From CADEDV01 sp964596345 (GTDB lineage Bacteria > Bacteroidota > Bacteroidia > Chitinophagales > Chitinophagaceae), in the NCBI GenBank assembly GCA_964596345.1, contig CAZQSZ010000003.1, forward strand, positions 186,001 through 250,000: a DNA stretch of 64,000 bases. The letters are read 5' to 3'. The notes under the pieces were generated by a model, which saw only the letters and a list, made by a program, of their open reading frames with translations, searched no databases and had not been told where the DNA came from. The translations under genes and the position numbers were made by a program. This document shows positions 1 to 9,075 of this stretch, in pieces (within the stretch, counting starts at the first letter, position 1; every line of letters starts with the position of its first letter).

Positions 1-115
1 CGGGGATATTTGTTCAATTATTTCATTACCTGTGGATAATTTGCTTTCTGGCCTAAATCTGTTTCCTATTCATAATTAAATTTTATATTGCAGCCTCGTG
101 TAAAAAAGACACAAT

Positions 116-1771
116 ATGAGTTTTACTAAATATTCAGTTCCGTACCCCGTTGACCAGGCTTATACTAAGAAAGTTGCTTATTTCTCGATGGAGTTTGCCA
201 CTCATCAACCATTAAAGATATACAGTGGTGGTTTGGGCTTCCTTGCAGGGTCTCATCTTCGCAGTGCATATGAACTCCGCCAGAATATGGTGGGCATCGG
301 TATTTTATGGAAGTATGGTTATTACGACCAGGCCCGTCACCAGGACCAGACCCTGCAGGTGACCTGGTATGAAAAATATTATAGCTTTCTGGAAGACACA
401 GGTATCAAGTTCCAGATAAACGTACACGAACATCCTGTTTGGGTAAAAGTCTATTACCTGAACCCGGAAACCTTTAAAACAGCACCACTGTTCTTATTGT
501 CAACCGATGTTCCTGAAAACGACTATGTTTCTCAAACCATCACGCATCGTTTGTATGATGCGAATGTGGCGACCAAAGTGGCCCAGTTCATTTTACTCGG
601 TGTGGGTGGTGCCAAACTGATGGATGTCATTGGTTTTAATCCTGAGTTATATCATTTGAACGAAGCGCATGGTTTATCGGCTGCTTTTTACCTCTACAAT
701 AAATACAAGAACAATATTGAGGAAGTAAGAAAACGTCTGGTGTTCACCACGCATACACCGGAAGAAGCCGGTAACGAGAAGCATGATATTTATCTCTGTC
801 ATAAAATGAGTTATTTCTGCGGCCTCACGGTTGACCAGGTAAAAAAACTGACCGGTAACCCGGATGACCAGTTCAACCACTCTCTCGCAGCCTTGCGTTT
901 TGCCAAATTAGCCAACGGGGTATCGCAATTGCACGGTCATGTATCCAGGGCCATGTGGGGTCGTTATGAAAATATCTGCCCGATCATTTCCATCACTAAT
1001 GCGCAGAACTGGCGTTACTGGGCCGATAAACAATTATACCGCTTCATGGAAGCCGGTGATGATTATGGTATTGATGACCGCAAAAAATATTTGAAGAAAA
1101 GGGCTTTTGAAATAGTGGCTGATCAGACCGGCAAAATATTTAACCCGGATGTATTTACCATTGTCTGGGCCCGCCGTTTTGCCGGTTATAAAAGAGCCAG
1201 CATGCTGACCAGTGACGAGGAACGTTTTGAAAAATTATTGAACAATCCCAAACACCCCGTGCAGATCATCTGGGCAGGGAAACCTTACCCGGTGGATCAT
1301 CCTGCCATCAGTGAGTTCAACCAGTTGGTGCATATCAGTAAAAAATATAAGAATGTGGCCGTGCTGACCGGTTATGAACTGGCATTGTCAAAAAGGCTGA
1401 AGCAGGCAGCGGATTGCTGGTTAAATAATCCAAGAGTACCGAGAGAAGCTTCCGGAACCAGTGGAATGACGGCAGCCATGAACGGTGCCATCAATTTTTC
1501 TACCGATGACGGCTGGATACCCGAGTTCATCAATCACGGGCATAATGGATTTGTGGTGCCCAAGGCAGATTATGCCCGTATGGCCACGCATGAACAGGAC
1601 CAGTATGACCTGGATAAGTTATACGAGATTCTGGAAAATGAAATTCTTCCGTTGTATTATAACAATTATTCTACCTGGCGGCAGGTGATGAAGAACGGAA
1701 TGCAGGATGTACGCTTCCAGTTTGACAGTAACCGGATGGCACATGAATATTATGATTTGTTGTACAAATAA
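116..1771 (+). CDS. Alpha-glucan phosphorylase-like protein (GT35 family, short form)
   Basis: Homologous to glycogen/alpha-glucan phosphorylases, which release glucose-1-phosphate from alpha-1,4-glucans. At 551 aa it fits the short alpha-glucan phosphorylase branch rather than the 800-850 aa classical enzymes. Visible family motifs are the N-terminal AYFSMEFATH, a substrate/phosphate region ARRFAGYKRASML (about residues 353-365) and EASGTSGMTAAMNG (about 443-456). In canonical phosphorylases the last motif reads GTxxMK, with the lysine holding PLP; here that residue is Thr452. The protein may therefore be a divergent, possibly non-phosphorolytic member, or a subfamily with this change fixed. 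A GH13 enzyme lies about 1.4 kb downstream, so glucan metabolism is a plausible theme. The gene is monocistronic and ends at a strong terminator. Family assignment is confident, activity is not. Confidence 0.8.
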   Translation: MSFTKYSVPYPVDQAYTKKVAYFSMEFATHQPLKIYSGGLGFLAGSHLRSAYELRQNMVGIGILWKYGYYDQARHQDQTLQVTWYEKYYSFLEDTGIKFQINVHEHPVWVKVYYLNPETFKTAPLFLLSTDVPENDYVSQTITHRLYDANVATKVAQFILLGVGGAKLMDVIGFNPELYHLNEAHGLSAAFYLYNKYKNNIEEVRKRLVFTTHTPEEAGNEKHDIYLCHKMSYFCGLTVDQVKKLTGNPDDQFNHSLAALRFAKLANGVSQLHGHVSRAMWGRYENICPIISITNAQNWRYWADKQLYRFMEAGDDYGIDDRKKYLKKRAFEIVADQTGKIFNPDVFTIVWARRFAGYKRASMLTSDEERFEKLLNNPKHPVQIIWAGKPYPVDHPAISEFNQLVHISKKYKNVAVLTGYELALSKRLKQAADCWLNNPRVPREASGTSGMTAAMNGAINFSTDDGWIPEFINHGHNGFVVPKADYARMATHEQDQYDLDKLYEILENEILPLYYNNYSTWRQVMKNGMQDVRFQFDSNRMAHEYYDLLYK

Positions 1772-1790
1772 AAAATCACAAACAAATTCT

Positions 1791-1821
1791 GAAAGGCCTT
1801 CATTTAGCGAAGGCCTTTTTT
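1791..1821. terminator. Bidirectional terminator between the phosphorylase and ispH
   Basis: Inverted repeat AAAGGCCTTC / GAAGGCCTTT with a 7-nt loop, flanked by an A-rich stretch on the left and T6 on the right. It lies between convergent genes, so it can serve both. Confidence 0.85.
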
Positions 1822-3040
1822 ATTCAAAACTTTTAATAAGCTGGTCACCTGATATGTTAATAGGGAAGAATCCGGCCAGTTTATTAATCACCCCTTCCAC
1901 CAGTGCATCGGGGCAGGAGGCCCCACTGGTGATCAGAATTTTTACAGGTTCTTTCTTTGGTAAAAACTCAGCCGTTCGTTTTTCTTCTTTGGTATGAAAA
2001 TTATAATGCAGTATTTCTTGTGCCGAAATAATTTTTTCTTCATTATTGATAAAATAGGTGGGTAGCTTTTCTTCGCAGAGTTCAACAAGGTGTGAAGTGT
2101 TGGAAGAATTATATCCTCCCACTACGATCGCCAGGTCGGCAGCTGTCTCCAGCATACCGGTAACGGCAGTCTGGTTATCATTTGTAGCATAGCACAGTGT
2201 ATCTCTTGTTTCAGCAAAACGATCTTCTGCAACAGCAGGATGAAATGTGTCGATCATTACCTGTTTTAAATAATCAGCAATAGCTTGTGTATCGCTGGCC
2301 AGCATGGTAGTTTGATTGACCACGCCAATCCGCTGCAGGTCTTTTGTTACATCAAATCCTGCTGAGTACTGCCCTTTGAATTCTTCTGCAAACAAAGCTG
2401 CCGGTTTTTCCCCGGTGATATATTTGGCCAGTTCCTTGGCCTGTTTCATGTCTTCCACTACCACCGAAGCAGCATTGGCAGCTGCATGTGAAAAAGTAGC
2501 CCTGGTCTCTTCATGTTTAGGTTTGCCATGGATAACAATGGTATAATTTTTTTTAGCGATCACCTCGCTGCGGTTCCATACTTTTTCTACAAACGGGCAG
2601 GTGGTATTGTATTTTTCTGTTTGAATGCCGATATCGTTCAGCCGCTTTTCAATGTCAAGGGTGGTGCCGAATGCAGGAATGATCACTATATCATCAGCGG
2701 TCAGTGCTTCAAAAGGGATGATCTGTTTACCGTAGGTGTCCTGTAAAAAAGTTATACCATGCGATTGCAGGTCGGCATTTACCTGGGGATTATGGATCAT
2801 TTCGCTTAACAAAAAGATGCGTTTGCCCGGGTTTTCTTCAACAGTCCGGAAAGCGATCTCGATAGCATTCTCCACACCGTAACAAAATCCAAAATGACGG
2901 GCCAGGAAAATTTGCAATGGCCCAAAGTCCAGCAGGGTGGGGCTGAAATCCTTTTTCATTTTATCCGTTTCTTTCCGTTTCTTCTTGATAGCGGTGATGA
3001 GCGGACTGCGGTAAATGATCGGAACATCAAAACTTTTCAT
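1820..3040 (-). CDS. ispH: 4-hydroxy-3-methylbut-2-enyl diphosphate reductase (IspH/LytB)
   Basis: Last step of the MEP isoprenoid pathway: reduces HMBPP to IPP and DMAPP with a [4Fe-4S] cluster in the cytosol. The three cluster cysteines are seen in FGFCYGVENA, NTTCPFVEKVW and SGASCPDALVE; EMIHNPQVN and GGYNSSNTSHL are also family motifs. The reading frame is open 240 nt further upstream, but the start at 3040 (MKSFDVPII, 406 aa) gives the N-terminus expected for the longer Bacteroidota IspH and sits 5 nt after a -7 box. The upstream extension would overlap the divergent GH13 gene. Function is highly confident. Confidence 0.95.
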   Translation of the reverse strand: MKSFDVPIIYRSPLITAIKKKRKETDKMKKDFSPTLLDFGPLQIFLARHFGFCYGVENAIEIAFRTVEENPGKRIFLLSEMIHNPQVNADLQSHGITFLQDTYGKQIIPFEALTADDIVIIPAFGTTLDIEKRLNDIGIQTEKYNTTCPFVEKVWNRSEVIAKKNYTIVIHGKPKHEETRATFSHAAANAASVVVEDMKQAKELAKYITGEKPAALFAEEFKGQYSAGFDVTKDLQRIGVVNQTTMLASDTQAIADYLKQVMIDTFHPAVAEDRFAETRDTLCYATNDNQTAVTGMLETAADLAIVVGGYNSSNTSHLVELCEEKLPTYFINNEEKIISAQEILHYNFHTKEEKRTAEFLPKKEPVKILITSGASCPDALVEGVINKLAGFFPINISGDQLIKSFE

Positions 3041-3045
3041 GATTG

Positions 3046-3053
3046 CAAAGATA
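3046..3053 (-). promoter_or_regulatory. -7 promoter element of ispH
   Basis: TATCTTTG on the minus strand matches TAnnTTTG exactly. It ends 5 nt before the ispH ATG, implying a leaderless or nearly leaderless mRNA. Confidence 0.55.
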
Positions 3054-3137
3054 GTGAGGGAAGTGCAGAGAAGCCTGAAGACAGATGGAGGATGTTCCGG
3101 GCCTGATTTCTTCTTATCTTTCGCAAAAGTTAGGACC

Positions 3138-4526
3138 ATGCGATACCTGTTGCTTGCTATCTCTCTTTCAGTATTGCTCAGTGCCTGCAAGCTGATGAAG
3201 AAAGAAGATGAAAAAGAAACTAAAAGTAAAAAGAGTATGACCACTGTATTCAATACCCCGGGTTGGGCGCACAGTACCAATATTTACGAAGTGAATATCC
3301 GCCAGTACACCGAGGAAGGAACTTTCAATGCATTTGCCAATGAATTACCCCGGTTAAAGGACATGGGAGTTCATACGTTGTGGTTTATGCCCATTACCCC
3401 GATCGCACAAAAAAATAAAAAAGGAACATTGGGCAGCCCTTATGCCTGTTCTGATTATACTTCCATTAATCCAGAGTTTGGAACGATGGATGATTTTAAG
3501 AACCTGGTAAAGCAGGCGCATGAAATGGGTTTTAAAGTGATCATTGACTGGGTGGCCAATCATACTGGCTGGGATCATCGCTGGACCAAAGAGCACCCGG
3601 AGTATTATTTGAAGGATTCTGCTACTAACGACTTTCATATTGCTTCCGGTATGGATGATATCATTGAACTGGATTTTAATAACCCCGCTACCGTGCAGGC
3701 CATGATTGATGCGATGAAATTCTGGGTTACGGAATGTGATATCGATGGTTTTCGTTGCGACCTGGCCAGTTGGGTGGAATTGCATTTCTGGCAAAAGGCA
3801 AGGCCGGAAGTGGATGCGGTGAAGCCATTGTTCTGGCTGGGCGAATTTGATGAACTGGAGACACCGGAGTATGGAAAAGTATTTGATGCCAGTTATACCT
3901 GGACCTGGATGCATAAGACAAAGGATTTCTACCAGCAGCAGTTGCCATTGAGTGCTATCGATTCAATCCTGTACCGGTATAGTGCCATTGGAGATGGTTC
4001 TATGCGGGCCTGGTTCACCAGCAATCATGATGAGAACAGCTGGAACGGTACGGAGTATGAAAAATATGGGGAGATGGCCAAAGCCTTAGCCGTGTTCAGT
4101 GCCACCTGGAATGGTGTGCCACTGATCTATTCCGGCCAGGAACTGCCGCTGCGCACCAAAAGACTGGAGTTTTTTGAGAAAGATCCTATTCCATGGGCTG
4201 GTAAAAATGAATTGCATGATTTTTATAAAACGTTATTTGCCCTCAAAAAAAATAACCCGGCCTTACGGGGAGGTGATAGTACGGTAAAAACGATCCACCT
4301 TGCTACTTCTGATGACGGGCATGTGCTTGCTTATCTGAGAAAGAATGGAGAAAGGGAAGTGCTGGTGGTATTGAATCTTTCTGCGGCAAAAGACCTGCAT
4401 TTCGATATTACGGATGAAAGCCTGAAAGGGATTTTCAAAAATGTTTTTTCAGGTGCTGCTAATGATTTTACCACGGAGAAAAGTTTTGAAATGCAACCCT
4501 GGGAATACCTGGTGTATGAGAAGTGA
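3138..4526 (+). CDS. GH13 alpha-amylase family lipoprotein
   Basis: Secreted alpha-glucan hydrolase or transglycosylase, likely anchored to the outer membrane or periplasmic face. From the ATG at 3138 the N-terminus MRYLLLAISLSVLLSAC is a lipoprotein signal with lipobox LSAC; the longer frame from 3015 lacks this and overlaps the ispH start. The four GH13 regions are present: DWVANHTGWDH, GFRCDLASW (nucleophile Asp), WLGEFDE (acid/base Glu) and FTSNHDEN. A C-terminal beta domain follows the barrel. 462 aa is typical for small GH13 enzymes. Exact substrate specificity cannot be read from the sequence. Confidence 0.9.
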   Translation: MRYLLLAISLSVLLSACKLMKKEDEKETKSKKSMTTVFNTPGWAHSTNIYEVNIRQYTEEGTFNAFANELPRLKDMGVHTLWFMPITPIAQKNKKGTLGSPYACSDYTSINPEFGTMDDFKNLVKQAHEMGFKVIIDWVANHTGWDHRWTKEHPEYYLKDSATNDFHIASGMDDIIELDFNNPATVQAMIDAMKFWVTECDIDGFRCDLASWVELHFWQKARPEVDAVKPLFWLGEFDELETPEYGKVFDASYTWTWMHKTKDFYQQQLPLSAIDSILYRYSAIGDGSMRAWFTSNHDENSWNGTEYEKYGEMAKALAVFSATWNGVPLIYSGQELPLRTKRLEFFEKDPIPWAGKNELHDFYKTLFALKKNNPALRGGDSTVKTIHLATSDDGHVLAYLRKNGEREVLVVLNLSAAKDLHFDITDESLKGIFKNVFSGAANDFTTEKSFEMQPWEYLVYEK

Positions 4527-4543
4527 TCATAATTAATTGTACT

Positions 4544-4578
4544 AAAAAAAGCCGCCTGTAATGCAGGCGGCTTTTTTA
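4544..4578. terminator. Bidirectional terminator
   Basis: A7, stem GCCGCCTG / CAGGCGGC with a 5-nt loop, then T7, between the convergent GH13 and HtrA genes. Confidence 0.9.
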
Positions 4579-4595
4579 TTCATTTTCTGTATTGA

Positions 4596-6089
4596 TTATT
4601 GTTCATCCAGGTTCAGGGGATACGTATAAGACCCATCATAACCGGGATAGATGCCTTCCAGGCGGATGCTGCCATCAGTCCTTGCGATGATCCTTGCTAA
4701 CTGTTCAATACTGCTGATCTCTGTTCCGTTCACACTGGTGATCACAAAGCCTTCCTGGATCCTTGTTCTGCCGATGGGGCTGTCTTTGCTGGTAATTGAT
4801 TTTACCACCACGCCACCGCCTATATCTAATTTTGTTGCTTTCTCTTTACTCAGGTTTTCCAGCTCGGCACCCAGTTTCTGGTTGATATCTGTTTTAGCCA
4901 CTTCTTCGTAAGAACCTACTTTACTTTTCAATGTGGCAGTACCGTTAAATTCTTTATCGCCTCTTTTATATGTGATCTTTACTTTATCACCTGCATTGTA
5001 AGAAGCAACGGTTCCCTGTAGTTCAGGCCATGAAGCAATAGCAATATCATTGATCTTAGTGATCACATCACCTTTTTTCAAACCTATCTCAGCAGCAGCG
5101 CCATCCGGGGCCACCAGGCCAACATAAGCACCATCACCTGCATCGTATTTATCTTCCGCAGCAGAGATGCCAAGATAAGGCCTCTTCACATCACCATATT
5201 TCACGAGGTCATTCACGATCTTTTTTACCAGGTTTACCGGGATAGCAAAACCATAACCGGCATAAGTTCCGTTTGGAGCAAGAATGGCAGAGTTAATTCC
5301 CACCAGTTGCCCATCGGTAGTGATCAGGGCCCCACCACTGTTTCCCTGGTTGATAGCAGCATCCGTTTGTATAAAAGATTCGATCGGGCTGTTGCTTTGA
5401 CGCTGGTTGATACCAATGGCCCTTCCTTTAGCACTCACGATACCTGCCGTAACTGTAGTTTCAAGTGTCAGGGGATAGCCAACAGCTAACACCCACTGGC
5501 CCAATTTAACAGCATCGGAGTTACCATAGATCAGGTAAGGCAGGTTAGTTGCATCCACTTTTAATACGGCAAGGTCGGTACTAGGATCACGGCCGATCAC
5601 TTTAGCTTTATAAGTTTTCTTATTGCTCAGGGTTACAGTGATCTCATCGGCCACACCATCTCCACCATTCGATACAACGTGGTTATTGGTTACGATATAA
5701 CCATCTTCGCTGATGATCACCCCGCTGCCAGAGGCCCTTTGTTCAGGTTGTACCTGCGGCCCGAAACCTTCTCCAAAAAACTGGTTGAAGAAATCATCCA
5801 TGTTGTTGCCGCGGCTGCGGTTCAGGTTACTTATTTTCTTGGCCGGGATCTTTGTTTTGATGTGTACAACAGCGGGAACAGCAGAACCGGCGGCTTTTGT
5901 AAAATCAATCGGGTCGGCAGCTGTGCCTGCATTACCATAAAAACCGGCATAATTAACCGGCAGTTTACCATCGGCGGTGGTCTGCGCAATCCCATCTTTT
6001 TTACTGGTCAGTTTACCATATACCCACACACTGCCAACGGCTGATGCTGCACTCACAGCAACGATCAGAAAAAGTTGTTTAAGTTTCAT
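4596..6089 (-). CDS. HtrA/DegQ-type periplasmic serine protease
   Basis: Periplasmic quality-control protease. Starts with an uncleaved anchor or signal peptide (residues 5-25), then a trypsin-like domain with a complete triad: His137 in VTNNHVV, Asp172 in DPSTDLAVLKV and Ser251 in NQGNSGGAL. Two PDZ domains follow (about 300-390 and 410-490). 497 aa is the normal Do/DegQ size. A Gly/Asn/Phe-rich loop (residues 95-118) precedes the catalytic core, like the flexible LA loop of DegP. The 195-bp upstream region has no gene; its minus strand contains ACTTTGT-type sequences, but no full -7 match was seen. Confidence 0.93.
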   Translation of the reverse strand: MKLKQLFLIVAVSAASAVGSVWVYGKLTSKKDGIAQTTADGKLPVNYAGFYGNAGTAADPIDFTKAAGSAVPAVVHIKTKIPAKKISNLNRSRGNNMDDFFNQFFGEGFGPQVQPEQRASGSGVIISEDGYIVTNNHVVSNGGDGVADEITVTLSNKKTYKAKVIGRDPSTDLAVLKVDATNLPYLIYGNSDAVKLGQWVLAVGYPLTLETTVTAGIVSAKGRAIGINQRQSNSPIESFIQTDAAINQGNSGGALITTDGQLVGINSAILAPNGTYAGYGFAIPVNLVKKIVNDLVKYGDVKRPYLGISAAEDKYDAGDGAYVGLVAPDGAAAEIGLKKGDVITKINDIAIASWPELQGTVASYNAGDKVKITYKRGDKEFNGTATLKSKVGSYEEVAKTDINQKLGAELENLSKEKATKLDIGGGVVVKSITSKDSPIGRTRIQEGFVITSVNGTEISSIEQLARIIARTDGSIRLEGIYPGYDGSYTYPLNLDEQ

Positions 6090-6284
6090 AGTGCTATATA
6101 CTTTTTAGATTTTTGTTTGCAAGGACCAATTGTTTCATATTCTGTGCCATTGCTTTACAAAGTAACAAACTGTCAGGTCATCTTTGTTTGCCAACAGTTT
6201 AGTTTAACAATTCTTTACTAAGGTCTTCGTACTTTACTGCCCATGTAAATTTAATGCCATTTGCGGGGAATAAAAAGCTTCGTT

Positions 6285-7283
6285 TTACAGGCGGCAAAGA
6301 AAAGCAAGGGTATCAACCCCGTCTGCATAATCCGTAATGGCCGGAACCTGGGTTTGTCCAAATGGGACGAAACCCCTGCCTGCAATGCATTGCAGGTCGG
6401 GATGATCTTTTAAACTACCGGTCAATTTGTCGGGATTGTCATAGAATTCATAGTTCAACTGGCTGATGGGGGAGAACAGGGAGTGGTCCTCAACCAGTAA
6501 AATGGAGGAGTTACTCATATAATATTTCTTATTCAGCAGATGCAGGGCCAGGTTATAATCGTAATTGTTTTTGTACTTATGATGGTCGGCCAGGAAATCA
6601 TATTTCTTAAAGGCGGAGAGCAGGGGAATAAAATCGTAGCCTTGCGGGACATAAATTTTGGTCACATTCCGGCAGCCCAGGCCAAAATAGAGGTACACGT
6701 CATCGGCCAGTTTTGCCAGTTCTTCGCTGGTTTCTGCGCCGGTAAGAATGGCTACCGAGGTTCTGTTTCGGCGGATGACATGCGGCCATTTGCCAAAATA
6801 ATACTCAAAATGCCCTGCTGAATTATTGCTGCCGGTGGCAATATAGGCATCGCAGCCTTTCAGCATATTTGCATAAGAGACCCACTGCTCAACCGTTTTA
6901 TCCCATTCTGCCAATTTACCAAGCAGGTGTTTTATCAGGGTTTCGTCCTTCGAAGAAGTCTTGATCGTTGCCCTATGGCCCGACATGAATACCGATAAGA
7001 AATCATGGAAACCCACCAGGGGGATGTTACCTGCCATAACGATCCCGACGTTTTTGGGTTGAGGAGTATTGGCTGGCAGATCATAAGAGCTGACCCATTT
7101 TTCCAATTCCGGGCGGGACAGGAAATACCGGGCTATATTGTTGGTGGCCAGGTCAACGAATTCGGGGATGAACCAGCCATTTTCCCCGGAAGCTTTTTCT
7201 TTGGCTTCTATCCACAGGGGATCACCTGCTAAAATATATTCCCCTAGGTCAACCAATAAATCGATCCGATACTGTAAATTCAT
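6285..7283 (-). CDS. Acyl-CoA reductase, LuxC/aldehyde-dehydrogenase-like
   Basis: Resembles the LuxC-type acyl-CoA reductase family (NAD(P)H-dependent reduction of acyl-CoA through a thioester on cysteine). Seen: an N-terminal cofactor-binding half with VGIVMAGNIPLVGFHD (about residues 79-94), and GLGCRNVTKIYVP with the probable catalytic Cys204. 332 aa is shorter than bacterial LuxC, but this short form is common in Bacteroidota. It is divergent from a 4Fe-4S ferredoxin gene across 146 bp, an arrangement I recall from related genomes. The physiological substrate is unknown. No clear terminator follows. Confidence 0.75.
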   Translation of the reverse strand: MNLQYRIDLLVDLGEYILAGDPLWIEAKEKASGENGWFIPEFVDLATNNIARYFLSRPELEKWVSSYDLPANTPQPKNVGIVMAGNIPLVGFHDFLSVFMSGHRATIKTSSKDETLIKHLLGKLAEWDKTVEQWVSYANMLKGCDAYIATGSNNSAGHFEYYFGKWPHVIRRNRTSVAILTGAETSEELAKLADDVYLYFGLGCRNVTKIYVPQGYDFIPLLSAFKKYDFLADHHKYKNNYDYNLALHLLNKKYYMSNSSILLVEDHSLFSPISQLNYEFYDNPDKLTGSLKDHPDLQCIAGRGFVPFGQTQVPAITDYADGVDTLAFLCRL

Positions 7284-7383
7284 GCCCGTAAATTAAATGC
7301 CAGTTTTAAGTTTTCCGGCTGCAAATTAATGGATGACTGCGCAGGAAAAAATTTAAAGCAGGCTGCTGAGACTAAAAACAAAC

Positions 7384-7391
7384 TAATTTTG
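7384..7391 (+). promoter_or_regulatory. -7 promoter element of the ferredoxin gene
   Basis: TAATTTTG matches TAnnTTTG; the start codon is 38 nt further on. Confidence 0.45.
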
Positions 7392-7429
7392 CTCAGCAAT
7401 ATAATTCTCAACCCGTTAAATGTTTTTTT

Positions 7430-7777
7430 ATGGCAATCAAGATCACCGAAGAATGTATCAATTGCGGCGCCTGCGAACCCGAATGTCCCAATAACGCTAT
7501 TTATGAAGGTGGCGTGGAGTGGGCTGTTTCAGACGGAACCACAGTAAAGGGCCCTTTTACCCTTTTGGATGGATCAGTAGTGGATGCTGATCAAAAAAAC
7601 GCACCGGTAAGTGTTGATATTTATTACATCACCCCCAATAAATGTACTGAGTGCCAGGGCTTTCATGAAGAGCCGCAGTGTGCAGCCGTTTGCCCGGTTG
7701 ATTGCTGTGTTCCGGATGAGATGTACCAGGAGACCGTGGATCAGCTGATGGCCAAAAAAGACAAATTGCATATCTGA
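7430..7777 (+). CDS. 2[4Fe-4S] ferredoxin
   Basis: Small cytosolic electron carrier of 115 aa. The first cluster motif is CINCGACEPECP (CX2CX2CX3C) near the N-terminus. The second is CTEC, eight residues, then CAAVCPVDCC, which is the Allochromatium-type motif with an enlarged spacing (CX2CX8CX3C). A 40-residue insertion separates the two clusters. It is transcribed divergently from the acyl-CoA reductase, which suggests, but does not prove, a functional link. Followed by a hairpin-rich 3' region and a terminator. Confidence 0.9.
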   Translation: MAIKITEECINCGACEPECPNNAIYEGGVEWAVSDGTTVKGPFTLLDGSVVDADQKNAPVSVDIYYITPNKCTECQGFHEEPQCAAVCPVDCCVPDEMYQETVDQLMAKKDKLHI

Positions 7778-7865
7778 TCTGTGCTTCGGCTGTGCATAAT
7801 TATTTAACCGGTTACTGATTGTTCTGTATAAAGTTGTATAACTTAGTGACCGATTCAATTAATAT

Positions 7866-7881
7866 AGCAGTGTAAACTGCT
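7866..7881 (+). other. GNRA-capped hairpin in the ferredoxin 3' region
   Basis: AGCAGT-GTAA-ACTGCT: a perfect 6-bp stem with a GNRA-type loop, followed within 20 nt by a second CGGG...CCCG hairpin and then the terminator. It may be part of the ferredoxin 3' UTR or a small RNA. Confidence 0.4.
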
Positions 7882-7913
7882 CCATTAAAGGCGGGTGATA
7901 TTTCCCGTCGTAA

Positions 7914-7952
7914 AAAGGTGAAGGAGAAACGGCCTTCACCTTTCTTATTTTT
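7914..7952 (+). terminator. Terminator downstream of the ferredoxin gene
   Basis: AAAGGTGAAGG / CCTTCACCTTT with an 8-nt loop, followed by CTTATTTTT. It also separates the ferredoxin from ddl. Confidence 0.8.
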
Positions 7953-8049
7953 GAAAGCGGCAGGAAATAAATGATTTTTAGCATTTGAAATTTCCGGCAT
8001 CGCTTTTTTTCCTCAATATTTGCGTAGCTAAACACATACATAATCAACT

Positions 8050-9036
8050 ATGAAGAAAACCATTGCCCTGGTTACCGGCGGTTTTTCAGGAGAGGCAGTT
8101 ATTTCGTATAAAAGTGCCACAACGATCGATAATAATCTCGACCGGGATAGATTCAATGTTTATAAGATTGATATCAACCCTAAAGGCTGGTTCTATGAAC
8201 TGGCAGACGGGAGAAAAGTGGAAATTGATAAGAATGATTTTTCTCTTCCACTCGATAATCAAAAGATAGATTTTGATGTGGTTTTTATTGGTATGCACGG
8301 CACCCCCGGGGAAGATGGAAAACTGCAGGGCTACTTTGATACATTAAAAATCCCCTACACGAGTTGTGATGCGACCACGTCGGCCATCACGTTCAATAAA
8401 CGATATACTGTTGCGGTGGCCAAAATGGCCGGCATCTCGGTAGCTAATTCAGTTCACCTGTTTAAACATTCTCCTGTTCCTGCTACGCAGGTACTCAGCC
8501 AGGTAAAACTACCGGTGTTTGTGAAACCCAGTAATGGAGGATCAAGCATCGGGATGAGCAAAGTAGATAAACCGGAAGACCTGGATGCGGCTATTGTCAA
8601 AGCATTCAATGAAGATGAGCAGGTACTGATTGAAGAGATGGTGAAAGGGAAAGAATATACAGTAGGTGTTTTCAAAACAAAGGGAAATATTATCGTGTTG
8701 CCGCTTACAGAAGTAAGAGCAGATGACGATAAGGAGTTCTTTGATTTTGAAGCCAAGTACCAGGGTAAATCAACAGAAACAACTCCGGCGGTGGTGGATG
8801 AAGTGATAGCCGATAAGATCAGGGCAGCAGCACATAAAATCTATGCTGTATTCAATTGCAGGGGGGTGGTCAGGATTGATTTTATTTATAATGAGGAAAG
8901 TGGTCAGCCCTTCATGCTGGAGATAAATACCATACCGGGACAAAGCGAGGCGAGTATTGTGCCGCAGCAGGTGAGAGCCATGGGCTGGAGCCTGAAAGAA
9001 TTTTATACCAAACTGGTGGAAGAAGCTTTATACTGA
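8050..9036 (+). CDS. ddl: D-alanine--D-alanine ligase
   Basis: Makes D-Ala-D-Ala for peptidoglycan precursors with ATP in the cytosol. The ATP-grasp fold is recognisable from the N-terminal VTGGFSGEAVISYKSA, FVKPSNGGSSIGMSKV (ATP-binding loop), EEMVKGKEYTVGV, and the metal-binding C-terminus VVRIDFIYN...FMLEINTIPGQSEAS. 328 aa is the normal length. It is followed after 39 nt by the PASTA protein and then the rhodanese, probably one operon. A weak -7-like ATATTTG lies 30 nt upstream. Confidence 0.96.
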   Translation: MKKTIALVTGGFSGEAVISYKSATTIDNNLDRDRFNVYKIDINPKGWFYELADGRKVEIDKNDFSLPLDNQKIDFDVVFIGMHGTPGEDGKLQGYFDTLKIPYTSCDATTSAITFNKRYTVAVAKMAGISVANSVHLFKHSPVPATQVLSQVKLPVFVKPSNGGSSIGMSKVDKPEDLDAAIVKAFNEDEQVLIEEMVKGKEYTVGVFKTKGNIIVLPLTEVRADDDKEFFDFEAKYQGKSTETTPAVVDEVIADKIRAAAHKIYAVFNCRGVVRIDFIYNEESGQPFMLEINTIPGQSEASIVPQQVRAMGWSLKEFYTKLVEEALY

Positions 9037-9075
9037 TTTATAAAAGTGCGATTAGGATCATTCAAAATTTAAACC

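Noticed and set aside
1..115. End of a preceding gene at the left edge
   Set aside because: No reading frame with recognisable protein was found in the first 115 bases; it reads as A+T-rich intergenic DNA with only weak promoter-like sequence.
3041..3280. ispH reading frame extended to 3280 (486 aa)
   Set aside because: The extra 80 residues overlap the divergent GH13 lipoprotein gene and its signal peptide, match no IspH N-terminus, and lie upstream of the exact -7 box at 3046-3053.
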